Assembly: GCF_027596085.1 (NCBI RefSeq)
Contig: NC_072456.1
Coordinates: forward strand, 21,678,218 to 21,742,217
Source: Anoplopoma fimbria
Lineage: Eukaryota > Chordata > Actinopteri > Perciformes > Anoplopomatidae
Direction of reading: 5' to 3'
DNA length: 64,000 nucleotides
In this document: positions 23,601-35,800 of the stretch, one piece after another
Numbering within the stretch: position 1 is the first letter of the stretch
How the letters are laid out: every line of letters starts with the position of its first letter
Notes under the pieces: model-generated
The model's database searches: none
What the model was told of the DNA's origin: nothing
Seen by the model: only the letters and a program-made list of their open reading frames with translations
Program-made: the position numbers and the translations under genes

Positions 23601-25177
23601 TCCCACCTTGTAATAAAAATGTATGGAAATTGCTCTTTTTTTAAATCATAAAATTATATTTCATGATTAATGTAACATTTAACTTGAATTAAATGATATG
23701 ATCTTTCTGAAAATTTGGGATTTTTCAATTATGAGGATGGAGGGTTTTTTGGCACACTGACATAATTTTATATTGCAAATCCATCATCTAAATGTGTAAA
23801 TGGGGAGAGAGAGAACGCAGCGATGGTTTAGAGGCCGTAGTTATTACGTAGAATACATATAAAGAATACATATAAAGCTATTTTATACTAGATTTTTATT
23901 TTATTTCTAATTAGACTGAGTCATAGCTTTAACTCTTTTCATTGTAGGTCTTGTGAATGTATATTTGGGGTTATTGTTAGTTTTAGTAGTTTATTTTTAC
24001 ACGTAGTTATCATTGTATAGAAGCATATATGTGAACAAGCAACGGACGGATAGTTTTCTCACTATTGTGCGTTTTTGTTTTTTCATCAGAACCAGTGGAG
24101 GAAGCAGCACAGGCTTTGTCTGATAGTGACCAAACTCCAGATAAAAACAAGAAAAAGAACCGCTGCTTCTCTTGCCGGAAGAAAGTGGGCCTTACTGGTA
24201 AGGAAGAGAGACTGAGAGTCATCTTACTGTTAATTGTGATGCCACTGATCTGAAGCTTCCTGCCATTCAGTAACAAACGCAATAGATAACAGGAGGGGAG
24301 TTTTTGGGAATATCCGCCACGTGTTATGTGAGCTTAAACTTAGATCCAAGCTTTGACTTAGGTATGGTTATTTAGTCATGTTTCTTCTTATAAAAAAAAA
24401 GAAAAAAGTTCACTCTTAAAGCCTTAAACTCCCTAACATCCAACTCCCAGTCCATGGTTTGTGTAATGTTTTCTTTCCTCCACAACCAAAACACTTCGCA
24501 CAGAGAGCTACATACTGCAGGTCAGTGGTGCATTTCACAGTGTACTGCTGGCCTCCATCTTTTTGTCAAACTGGATTACCTCAAAGGAGGCTCCAGTCGT
24601 ATTTAATATTGGATAGAAATATTTGTATTTTTATGCCTAGTACCTCACCAAAAAAAATAATGTAAAAAGTGGGCAAAATGCTACATGATATCAGCATGAA
24701 CTCTCATGGTTTGGTCGAATTCGTAGCTAAGTAGCCGGCCTTTTATTCATGTCCTGTTTGAGCTGTGTTTAAGAGGCTTTTTATTTTACAATATATTGAA
24801 ATAATGTAAAAATATGCCCAGTTTAAAAGCGGTTAAAGATCAGATACACTCAGACCGGGGTTCTGCGTGTCGAGCAAGAGATATGAACCTTTCACCCCGT
24901 AGAGGTCGGTGCAGCAAGACTCGTCCTCTATACAGGAATAAGTGTGAAAATGAACTTATGTCAACGTGTATTGATGTTTATAACACACTTGCATGTTGAC
25001 TGACCATGTTTGCTTCTCTCAACTGAAGGTTTCGACTGTCGCTGCGGGAACCTGTTCTGTGCCATTCACCGTTACTCTGACAAACACGACTGTCCCTACG
25101 ACTACCGGAGTGCAGCTGCCGCCCGCATACGCAAGGAGAACCCCATCGTGGTGGCGGAGAAAATTCAGAAGTTATGA
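20639..25177 (+). CDS. zfand5: AN1/A20 zinc-finger protein ZFAND5
   Basis: Coding exons: 20639-20798, 21180-21291, 23260-23387, 24090-24197, 25029-25177. All are GT-AG and in phase, giving 218 aa (human ZFAND5 is 213). The protein binds ubiquitin and the 26S proteasome, stimulates degradation, and can bind AU-rich mRNA. Residues 14-33 form the A20 finger (C14, C18, C30, C33; [15 protein letters not shown]). The AN1 finger uses C159, C162, C173, C175, C180, H183, H189 and C191. The tail ends VVAEKIQKL. The middle (about 40-155) is an acidic, Ser/Pro-rich linker with [12 protein letters not shown], a signature of the ZFAND5/6 pair. [10 protein letters not shown] favours ZFAND5 over ZFAND6. The start is the first ATG after the acceptor at 20598. 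Teleosts may have a/b copies; which one this is cannot be told here. Confidence 0.93.
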
Positions 25178-28100
25178 GGACTGAGTGCAAACTAAAAAAA
25201 CAAAAAAAAGTCTCTGACTTTGTGAATCTGAACAATGGCGACTTGGATGAAAACACCTGATATCATGGCTTCATTTTGTTCATGGTAGACTAAGCCGGGC
25301 GGGGTGGGGGTGGTGAGGTTTGCAGCCACTGTCCAGACGCTTCCCTTACTAGCATCTCCCTCTCTCTCCACTATTGACTGCGGCTGAACCTGAGCGTTTT
25401 GTGTGTGTGTGCGTGCGTGCGTGTGTGTTTGTATGAAAGTCATTGTGTGCACATTTACTTGAGAGTCAGGGAGAGCGCCTTAGGGGCCTGGTGGACATTA
25501 GTGTTGCTGTGGGGAGGGAAGGCATTTTGATTTTAATCCCCTTTTTGGTTCTCAACTCGGGGGGGATCGTGTGGTTTTATTTTTATACAATCCCTGTAAG
25601 GCAGTTGAAAGGAGACGGGGGTAAGCTGAGGAATGTGTCACAGCCTGATTTATGACACAGGTCAATTAAGAAGGTCTAATGAGTTTTTAAAAAAGCAAGA
25701 CCTTTTAAGGGCTTTGGAATATATATATATTTCTCAACCCCCCCCAGACTGAAAATGATGTCAACTATTGTCAAATTGGCATACTTTTTTTCCCCCTCTT
25801 ACTTTTCCTCTATGGGTCACCATACGTTGAACTCCCAAGTCTTAGCATTTTCCAGAAACCGTTTCTCTTTGATATATTGACTTATCATACTGATATTGGG
25901 TGCATGAACAGTTTTTGGAGGGGGAGGGCAAGGATAGGGGGGAAACTGAGAAGCTTGACTTAACTGAGTGATTGAATTCTGTTTCTTTTCTTTTTATTTT
26001 TCCTGTTTTAATGAGCGTATGACATCAGAAGATCTATATTAATATATTGTAGTTAGCTTGAATTGTGTGATTGCATTCTATTTATTTTTTATCGTTTTGG
26101 TTGGTCTGTGCTGGAGGATTGGCCGCATGTGTCAGCAAATCAATAAGATTTGCATTTAACCTTTTTCAATTATATTTAAGTAATTCCATCTTGATTATAT
26201 AACCATTTGAATAAAAAATACACAAGCTTCGACATAATGGAGTAGAGTCCAGTTAAGCCGTCACAGTCGCAATTGTGCATTCAAATGTTTTGGGAATTTG
26301 AAACAAAAGCACAACAAATTGTGTCAACTGCAGAGCACAAAACAAAGTGCCACACCTACTCAGTTTTGTTCAGCATCCAGGTCATTTGCAGTTTATATTT
26401 GATCTGAATAGCAGGCTCGCTGAAGAAATAGCCTGATCGATGAGACGTTCTGTTTTAGCGAGGGCGGTTTGTTCTCCTTGAATGCCCTTTTCTGTTCTAC
26501 CAGTGAAGCTCCTTGTTTTTCTCTAAACCACCAGCAGACCACTGACATGCTGAATGAAAACTGACCTGGGTCGCGGTGACTCTACGCACTTGACACACCT
26601 CCCGCTCAGCTAAATTTAAGATTGTCGCAATGCTACGGGAGTTGCGTGCTGTGCTTTTTACAATGTGCTCAGATTCAGACCGGTCCTCGCTACGAAGGCC
26701 GACCTCTAGCTAGCTTCTTCTAGGACGATCGAACGTTCCTGCATGTGTGCAGTCAAACCTGCGAGTTGCTGTTTTGTGACCCAACTGCACAGTTTGAAAT
26801 GAAGCTGGAATGTTAAAAATACAACATAAAAAAAGCCACACCGCAGTAGCACAATGCATGGCTGGAACCTTAAGGTCAAGTTAGCAGGGCTCTACAGTTT
26901 TGTTTTTCTCCAAATGTAAATACCATATGGCTCCTATTCATATAGTATAATCTTAATGTAGATTTCTGCCAGGTAATAAAGGTGGGGGACTAAGGTGAAG
27001 AATAGTACTATGTGTATAAAAGTGCTTTTCATAATTATCCAAAAAGAAAAAAAAAATGAATGTGTCACAAATGGCACTAATCTTCTCCCCCTCCCCTCAT
27101 CTTGTTCCCCATTTTATTTACACGTTATTAATCACATCATCTGCCCATGTGACGTCCAAAGTATTTGCAGTATCTGGCTCTTCCGTGAGGCTTCTATTCT
27201 ACAATACTAATGAGATTGTTATCAAGCCCTGTAAGCTTTATTAACCTAGCTGAATCACACAGTATCCCAGCCGTTGCTTTTATCCTGTTTACTCAAGTCT
27301 ATTCATAGCATAGCTGTAATAATAAGTTAAAAAAAGGCCCCTTGTGAGAGGCAGAGGGGCCTTATGAGGTTTCATCTTTTCGTTATCAAAAAGCCTTCTG
27401 TGTAAATGATGCTCGACCTTTATCGTTAAGTATTTATGAAAGAGCTGTAGAAAAGTTTCAAGGAATCTGCAGAGTATGTATTATCAAAAATATGCCCATG
27501 CAGAATGTGTTGGACGGGAATGACTCTTCTCATTGTATGCACAGAATATCATGTTGGACCTGGTTGAGTTTAGTTCTGGCTCCTTTTTATTGGATCATAA
27601 TTCCGGTTTTAAGTCCTAGTGTGGGTGATTGACGTATAGATGGCTTTGTGACTTGGCGTGCCAACACGGAGACTGTTTTCCCAGGATAGGTTAGTCATCT
27701 AAAGCCCCTGACTGATTAAATTACCACTGGTGGAAACTTGACATTTTGAAATGGGTTTTAATATTGTCATATTCAGGGGGATTTGATGGTTGAAACTCTA
27801 GTTTAATGTTCCCTAAGGTGCAACTATATATATCCAGAATATTCCATTTTGCCCGCTGGATTGATGACTTTAACAAAATATTGTCACCTACAAATAGTTT
27901 TCCTTTACAGATTGAAAGTCCTTTCAGAGTAAAAGTACTTTGCTTAGGATGATTGTTCAGCAGTGTAAACTGTGAGGATATCACAGTTTACATTTGTTTT
28001 CTATTGACTGCTCATATCGACCCCCCCCACCCCTTATTTTCTTAATAGACATGGGCAGTTTGAATGTAAACCACCATAAATCACATAATCAGCTGTAACG

Positions 28101-28710
28101 TCATTTATCAAACTACTCGGCCCTGATATTTTCTATGTTTTTGGGTAGAGGCCCAATTTTCTTACATGGGATTTCGGAGAGTTGGATCACTGACTATTTG
28201 GGATGACGGACTTGGCACCAGCATTTAGGGCAACCATACCTGAATAATCTAGATATTATCAATACATATATACATCGCTCTTCCCTGTGTTCTGTTGCTT
28301 CGATAGAGTTTTGATGTCTTCGATCCCTTCTTCAGCACAACCTTTCATTATCAACGTCTTCATCGTATGAGGGTTTTGATTGATAATAATGAGAAACCTG
28401 TCAGATGTGACGAGTCTGGTCGGAATTTTGTTTTACTGCAGAAGAAGAAAAAAAAAAGACAAAATGACGATGACTTGATTCAATCTGTCTTTTTCAAGAT
28501 GAGCTTGAGGGACATCAAATGAAATCCTTGGCACTCCAGTCCCCCAGAAACACCACCAGATATCTTTTTATTTTGTTTTCTTTGAAGATTTAGGATTGTA
28601 TGATGTGTAAGAGTAAGTATAAAACAATAAATTCACAAAGTTTATTTTAAATTACACTTGTCTTTTGTATTTATTTATATAATGTTGTTCAACTTTTCCA
28701 GAAAATAAAC
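25178..28710 (+). other. zfand5: Probable zfand5 3'UTR
   Basis: No exon of another gene is recognisable. Polyadenylation signals AATAAA occur at about 26211 and 26975, and closely spaced at 28626 and 28704. ZFAND5 mRNAs have long 3'UTRs, so the distal pair is a plausible end, but the true site cannot be read from sequence. The remainder to 29560 is AT-rich with nothing recognised. Confidence 0.4.
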
Positions 28711-29559
28711 AAATGTATGCCTAAAAGTTCTATAAATACAATTTTATGTCTCGTGGTAAAAAAGTTAAAAGCATTCATGACTTCTTTGCTGCTCTAGTAC
28801 ACGCACATGCTGTGGCCCCAATGCATTGTACTTGTATATTGTTTTCAAATACAAAGCAAAAACTAAAAAGGCACAAATGGTACAATAGCACCTAATGTTC
28901 AGTTCTGATGCATGCTGTTAGAGGAGTGGCCCCAAAGCGAGTATATGTACTGAAAAAACATTTCGCCATGATTTCTTGATATAACAAGATCAGGAAAAAT
29001 ACGCAAAATAATTTCAGTAATTGCATATTTTTTACACCTAATCACGCCAATAGCTTGTCCTCCCAATTCACCATACAAGACCTAGAAAGTGATTTAATGC
29101 ATGCAATTTTAAAAGCTGTTAACACCACATATTCAATTTGTGCTGGGATGGAGGCAGACATCCATATGACCTAACTCAGAACCCTGGCGAAAAAAATCCA
29201 AATTGTGGCAAGATCTGGAGAAATGTGAGACCTTTAACACACGGTTATAGTAATACTAGTGTTTCAAAATAAATGTCTTTATTACTGCCTTATCAGTGTA
29301 ACTAGAAACTGATAATGAGTAACTGGAAAATAAGTAATCAGCCAGAATAAGGGAAAACGCCTGAGTGTGCATTGTGGGCCTGTAACAAGGTGGCCTATTT
29401 CTTATGACCATGGGTGGGCTGCATAAATAAAAGCTGAAAAGCTGACATTTGCATTTCTCTGTAATAGGTAGTAAAGGTCATTTTTGTGTGCGAGCAAAGC
29501 CTCTTTCTCATAACTGGCAGGAAAATCCCCCCCGTGTTTGTGTGTGTACTTGTACATCT

Positions 29560-29735
29560 ATCTTTGTGAGGACCGCTTTGAGTTTTAGTCCCCGGAGTGA
29601 GGACATATAGTGAGGACATTTGACCCGTCCTTCTTTTAAGGCTTATTTGAGGGTTCAGACTTTGTTTTAAGGTTCAGGTTAGAATAAGGTTTAGGTAAGA
29701 GTAAGATTTGGGGTTAGGCCTTTAATTGTGATGGT
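29560..29735. repeat. Dispersed repeat (GTGAGGAC type)
   Basis: TTTGTGAGGACCGC, GAGTGAGGACATATAGTGAG and a run of GGTTCAGGTTAG / GGGGTTAGG units form a pattern I recognise as a dispersed fish repeat. The family is not assigned. Confidence 0.45.
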
Positions 29736-29741
29736 TAAGGT

Positions 29742-30068
29742 AAGATGGATAGATATAGATATATTCCTTTATTGATCCCCATGGGTGAAATTCGGTCAGA
29801 ATATGGTCAAATGTGGTCAGCATGATGACAGACTGTGGTCTCCTCTGTTGTTGTACAGTCTGATGGCAGTGGGCACAAATGAGCGTCTGAAGCGCTCCGT
29901 CCTGCTCTTTGGTAGAATCAGCCGATGACTGAAAGAGCTGCCCAGCTGCCACAGTTCCTCATGGAGAGGGTGAGAGGGATTGTCCAGGATGGCTCTGAGT
30001 TTGGCCTTCATCCTCCTCTCACCCACTGACTCCAGATGCATTATGTCAGTGAGTGTTCTCACAAACAT
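29742..30068 (-). mobile_element. Non-LTR retrotransposon 3' end
   Basis: Read on the minus strand, an open frame (30068 to 29817) encodes a basic C-terminal piece with FVRTLTDIMHLESVGERRMK and ERFRRSFVPTAIRLYN, typical of the end of fish LINE ORF2. It is followed by GAATTTCACCCATGGGGATC and a short TATC-type tail. The copy is 5'-truncated: no reverse-transcriptase core is present. Confidence 0.7.
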
Positions 30069-30080
30069 ATTAGTACAAGG

Positions 30081-30081
<1 letters not shown>

Positions 30082-30162
<81 letters not shown>
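30082..30162. repeat. (GT)n microsatellite
   Basis: A perfect TG array of about 80 bases, immediately beside the LINE 3' end. Confidence 0.97.
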
Positions 30163-30165
<3 letters not shown>

Positions 30166-30405
30166 GAATGGGGAGGGGCAGGTCATGTATTCCCGTCATG
30201 TATTATATTATCACAGTATCCTACATCCTACACAAAGATACAGAATGATACGTCTTGTTCTTTGTAATAATGTCCAACCATCTTTAATTAATCATTTTAG
30301 TCACCAATACTAAGTCATTGTGATGATTCATAAGCACTGCAATAACAATGGATACCCCCCCTCTTCAAAAAAAAAAGGTGCAAATGAACAATTAAAGTTC
30401 ATCTA

Positions 30406-30632
30406 CAGTACCAGTCAAAAGTTTGGACACACCTTCTCATTCAACTACTTTGAAGAATCTAAAATATAAAACATATTCTGGTTTGTTGAGCATTTGTTTG
30501 TTTACCACATAATTCCATATGTGTTCCTTCATAGTTTGGATGTCTTCAATATTAATCTACAATGTAGAAAAAAATAAAAATTAAAATAAACCATTGAACG
30601 AGAAGGTGTGTCCAAACTTTTGACTGGTACTG
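30406..30632. mobile_element. Tc1/mariner-type MITE
   Basis: A 227-base palindromic-ended element has terminal inverted repeats CAGTACCAGTCAAAAGTTTG... and their complement ...CTTTTGACTGGTACTG, with TA on both sides (30404-30405, 30633-30634). No coding capacity. A partial right-end copy (ACCATTGAACGAGAAGGTGT) lies at about 30738-30812. Confidence 0.85.
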
Positions 30633-30737
30633 TATCTAGAACTATAATATCATGTATAATTAAATTGTCTTTGTCTAAAAATGTGTATGCAATTCCCTTA
30701 TTATGTGACTGAAACTTAAAAAAAAAAAAAAAAAAGA

Positions 30738-30812
30738 CATCTACAATGTAGAAAACAAATAAAAAATAAACCATTGAACGAGAAGGTGTGTCCAAACGTT
30801 TGCCTGCTACTG
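30738..30812. mobile_element. Partial MITE copy
   Basis: The right end of the neighbouring MITE is repeated (ATCTACAATGTAGAAAA to GTGTGTCCAAACGTTTG). It is diverged at the extreme end and lacks the left arm. It follows an A-rich run at 30718-30735. Confidence 0.8.
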
Positions 30813-30869
30813 CATATCATCTTTTACAACATTTTCTCTCACACTGATAACTAAGTTTTCCCTTTAATT

Positions 30870-31328
30870 GTCCAATGGAAACTCCTGACGTCACATCCGG
30901 TCAGCTGTCGCTTCCGGATGCGGTGAAGCGGTGGAGAAGGAGGAAAACACCGCACGTATAAGGGACTCCTTTAAATGACAAGGCGACATTCAGACATCCA
31001 GAGGAGACGTGCGGGGGGGTTGTGGATTCACGGTGAAGCGTGCACACGTCGGGTACGGTGTATTAACGGTGTATTAACGGTGTGTTTTCATACCCCGGAT
31101 GTCCGTGAATGAGCGTCTGGTTTTTAACCGAGTAGCCGTGTTTACGTCTCCCTGCTGGCCTAAGCCTTTTAGCTGCTACGCTGTTTGCGCAGACGGATCG
31201 CTCCTCTCACGTACAGAAGTTCTCGTTTTGGGGAAACAGCATTGTGAAGAAGTGGACAACATGGATGTGAAGTGGACTCCAGTCACCGCTCAGACGACAC
31301 AGATACTTTGTAAATAACACTTCCTGTC

Positions 31329-31364
<36 letters not shown>

Positions 31365-31481
31365 TTCCTCCTTCTGCTGACAGGGCACTTTGAGGGAAGT
31401 AGTCCTGCGTTTGAAGTTGACTGAAGCTGAGGAAAGTCTTCCTTTTTTTTTTTTTATTTAACCTTGACTTAAGCTCAACAG
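30870..31481 (+). promoter_or_regulatory. abhd17a: abhd17a promoter and probable 5'UTR exon
   Basis: CCAAT (30872-30876), a full palindromic CRE TGACGTCA (30886-30893) and two ETS-type sites, CATCCGG (30894-30900) and CTTCCGG (30911-30917), sit within 50 bases. This is a typical housekeeping promoter core. A likely non-coding exon follows. The best donor is CAACAG|GTAGGT at 31481; GTCGG|GTACGG near 31048 is an alternative. The acceptor is at 32635. The exon would carry a 72-codon upstream ORF at 31099-31317 and a poly(T) run at about 31331-31363. Confidence 0.55.
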
Positions 31482-31550
31482 GTAGGTTTATACTGTCATG
31501 GCCAATGACACATGTATTGTTTTTGTGGTGATGTCATGTGCATAATTATT

Positions 31551-32068
31551 TCTATATAAGGTCTTATCATAATTAATGAGTTATAATCATGTGGTTTTAT
31601 CAGAGATCTATCACTTGCTTATTTACACATCCTGACATCCAAAAAGTTAAAGCTGAAATATTTATCAATTGTTAGTTGGCGACAAAATAAACAGCACTTA
31701 TTGAGTGATAATTCATAACTCTTTCTATAAAAGGTCTTCTCATTATTAATGATGAGTTATAATGATGTGGTTTTACCAGAGCCCTATCACTTGCTTATTT
31801 ACACAACATGACATCCAAAAAGTTAAAGCTGAAACATTTATCAATGGTTTTTAGCCACAAAATAAACAGCACTTATTGAGTGATAATTCATAACTCTTTC
31901 TATAAAAGGTCTTCTCATTATTAATGAGTTATAATCATGTGGTTTTTTCAGAGCTCTATCACTTGCTTATTTACACATCCTGACATCCAAAAAGTTAAAG
32001 CTGAAACATTTATCATTGGTTTTTGGCGACAAAATAAACAGCACTTATTGAGTGATAATGCATTACTT
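31551..32068 (+). repeat. Three tandem copies of a ~174-bp unit
   Basis: Units start at 31551, 31724 and 31899 with TCTATAWAAGGTCTT. Each contains CACTTGCTTATTTACACA, ACATCCAAAAAGTTAAAGCT and AATAAACAGCACTTATTGAG. They are about 90% alike by eye and lie in the intron just before the first coding exon of abhd17a. Confidence 0.9.
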
Positions 32069-32643
32069 GTTAATGTCATTTCTCAAAGAAATATTCTAAA
32101 TTTCATTGGTTCCAGCCTCTCAGTCGTGAGCGTTTGCTGCGTTTCTTTGTAGTATGTGACCGTTAACAGAATGTTTTCAGGTCTAAAAAAAAAGCAATCT
32201 GAAGAGGTCACTGAGCCACACATGTTCACTATTTTCTGACATTATTTATTAGCAAATGATGAATCAATTAAATGTGGAAATGAGCTCCAGATTTATCAAA
32301 AATGCCCTGTACGATTTACTATTACAAGAAACATGAGAAACCCCTGACACACATGAAGCAGTAACCATCTAATATTAAATATTATTACCACCTGATAAAT
32401 CAATGCATTGATTAATAGATTATCCATATAGGCAACATTCATGACATGCTATGTATCTGATTGCTTGTAATCTTAACATGTTACAAACTAGCCGTTGCAG
32501 AACGCTGTCATCATCATTGTAGCCACACTCTGACTGAATGCCTCTTACATTTCATTGTAATAAGTATCTCATTGTGTGAACACTGGGACGATGTGGACTC
32601 ATTAGCACAGTGATCCTCTTGTCTTCCTCCTGCAGGGTGAAGG

Positions 32644-32785
32644 ATGAATGGCCTCTCTCTCAGCGAGCTCTGCTGCCTCTTCTGCTGCCCGCCATGTCCC
32701 GGCCGCATCGCAGCCAAGCTCGCCTTCCTGCCCCCTGAGCCCACGTACGCCTTCCTTCCAGACACAGAGGCTGGCCCACCACCAG

Positions 32786-32824
<39 letters not shown>

Positions 32825-35800
32825 CATCAGCAGGGGCGACGGGGACATCCAGCCTGCGGGCGCGGACCGGCGCATCAGTCTCTGGGAGCGGAGGAGCCGC
32901 TGCCGTGGAGGGCAGATGGAAGCTCCACCTGACGGAGCGAGCCGAGTTCCAGTACGCTCAGAGAGAGCTGGACACGACGGAGGTGTTCCTGACGCGATCC
33001 AGCCGAGGCAACAGAGTCGCCTGCATGTACATTCGCTGTGTTCCCAACGCCAGGTAGGTGGTTTGAAAGGTTTACCTTCCTTTAGAGTCCGAGTGGTAAC
33101 AGTCATTGTTTGTGTGTAACCGACCACATTTCTTTGACCGGCCGTCACACTTCCTCCTTCCTTGTCAGTCCTCTTTCACTCACATCCAGGTTTACTTCCT
33201 TTACTTGTCTCCTTGTTGACTCAGCTGACTCAAAATTGTCTGCTCCTGCTTTTCCACGGATCACTGCCATTTATTGGAAAGGATACAGAATTGCACATAT
33301 CCAGGTTCATGCCAGTATTATGGGTTTCTACTAGAACATGTTTACACGCTTTAATGTTCTCGTACTGTCTGTCTGAATATACCTGTATTCACCCTCTGTC
33401 TGAAGCGCTCCGTTTTAGCACGTTTTCAATGGAATTGAACAGCTTGGGTCCATGTTTACTTCCTGTCAGCTGATATCATGCTCATACACTGCAACCGAAA
33501 ATATACTGGGACACTAATTCTGCTTAATGATAGTGATCATAATAAAAAGAAGTCTCACACTCAGTAACAAGATAGTATTTTTCAGCTCTCTGGCTTTTTT
33601 CTTTCCTGTAGTTTTGTGCCATTTAATTTATTGGGAGGGAGTGACTGGTAGATTGTTTTACGAGAAGTGATGATATCATTTAGCAGCAGAAGGTTTATGA
33701 TATGATATACTGTAAAAGTATTTAACTACAGTTTTGTGCCCATCCTGTAGAAGTACGCTGCTGCTGCTGATTAATTTACCAAATCAATTAAAAAGACATG
33801 GACAGGCTTGTGTTACAGTCTGTGCGTTTTGTATTAATCTCTATCTTGTATTACACACGAATGAATCCAAACTAGACCTGATAAGGCAGAGTCATTGTTA
33901 TGCCGCATTATGAGTGGAAGAGGTCACGGGCAAAGCCACGGGCCGTATGGGATCGTAAACAAAACCACAGAGGGAGGCTTACAAAAAAACAGTCGGTGTG
34001 TATAAAAAGTATCAGATTTCTAAATGGAGCACAACATGCGTCATGAATAAAAGGCAAGGGCTAGATAGCCAGCTTTTATAGTGGATACCCTCCGTCTCAG
34101 GTTGTGCAAAATGTCTAGGAGTTAAGAGTCATTAGTCAAGAGAGGTAAACCAATCCTCCAACATGCTGAACGTTAGCGGGGACAACATGTTATGGTTTGA
34201 TTCAGGGTCGAGTTACCAGGTTGGACTCCCGGAGGGAGACATGTGAGAAACTGGATTGTGTTTGAGTCCGTTTGTATGTGTCTGTTTTGAGCCTACTGTT
34301 AATCCTTCGGGTCACTCTTATTGATTCAAATGAAGTCCAGTTGAATCTCCAGTGTATATACACAAGATAAAATAAGATAATCCTTTTATTAGTCCCACAG
34401 CGGGGAAAATTGCAGGATTACAGCAGCAGAGTGGATAGTCCAAACAGATAAGAGACATAAGTAGAAAAATAAGATCGAAACAAGTATAATAAATAAGTAA
34501 TCACACACGAAAAGTATAGTAAATAAGGGGAAAAAAAGGAAAAAAATATACATATTAAAAAAACTAAATAAACTAAAATATGATATAAATGTACAGAATG
34601 AAAATTATTGCACTATGGATTGCAAGTTATTTATATTGCACAGTGGATATATTGGATTCATAGGTTATTTTGTTGGATATATCGATACATAAAATTGTTT
34701 TGTTCCTCGTGGCATTTCCTAGACCTGCAAAAAGACCCCATATTTTAAACATTGTGAAGGATTCCTCTCATGTAACAATAACATCCACAATATAACTGAT
34801 AATCGTCTATACACTGCTAATGCTTTCGACCATAACTAAAGTACTTGTCTAGGATTGTGGGCCCGTCTGCTCACCCGTCTTTTTCTGTTTGTGTCCCGTC
34901 AGGTTTACGTTGCTCTTCTCCCACGGTAACGCGGTCGACCTGGGCCAGATGAGCAGCTTCTACATCGGCCTCGGCACTCGCATCAACTGCAACATCTTCT
35001 CCTACGACTACTCAGGCTACGGCGCCAGCACCGGCAAGCCCTCTGAGAAGAACCTCTACGCAGACATAGACGCCGCCTGGCATGCCCTGCGCACACGGTA
35101 GGTGATGATTTATAATTGGGGCCATATGCGTCCTTCAAAAAGGGATGATTTATTATACGGTGTCCTGCGCTGCTGAGTCAAGGATGTGTAGTTTAGATCA
35201 GGAGCAAATCAAACCGTGTTACATATATGGATGGGTTCAAATATCACTGCATTTTATTAGGGATACCACTGTTGTATGTATAAAAAATGGAGATAGGCAG
35301 AGGAGGGTTGAAAGATAATGACGTGAAGAAGGGGGGAATCAAGGTGGCAGAGGTTGTGATCGGGACAGAGCTGAGAGGAAGAGAGTGTGGACAGATGCCA
35401 TAGGAATAAAAAAATAGATTAAAAAATAGTGAGATGGATGGGTGAAGGAAGGGAAGGCTAGGGGGAGAAGGGGGGGGGGGTGTCTCTGAAGGACGTTGCG
35501 ATGTGATAAAGTGTCTCATTAGTGAAAGCGGAGCTGCCTTAATGCGGCTGTAGCCTAAGGAAGACATGACACCACGAAGCGTTAACAAAGGGTTGGTTGA
35601 ATTCACATTGTGGCCGTAGCTGTCACTCTTGACCTCACTTTTGTCATTTCAGCATATTTACTAAAAACAAATTTGGTTTTAATTGGATGTTCCCAAAACT
35701 CTACCTCTAATTAAATAGTTTTTCTTCACTGGATACTTATAGTAGCTAACTTAGACTAAGTCACTGCTGTATTTGGTACGCTATCAGGAAGGTCCATTAA

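Noticed and set aside
31551..32068. Regular repeats that could suggest a CRISPR-like array
   Set aside because: Three adjacent 174-base units without spacers, in a vertebrate intron.
32660..33148. 162-codon minus-strand ORF and a second plus-frame ORF with polyglutamine (32648-32932)
   Set aside because: Both are shadows of abhd17a exon 1. The frame used splices in phase with conserved hydrolase exons; the polyQ frame does not.
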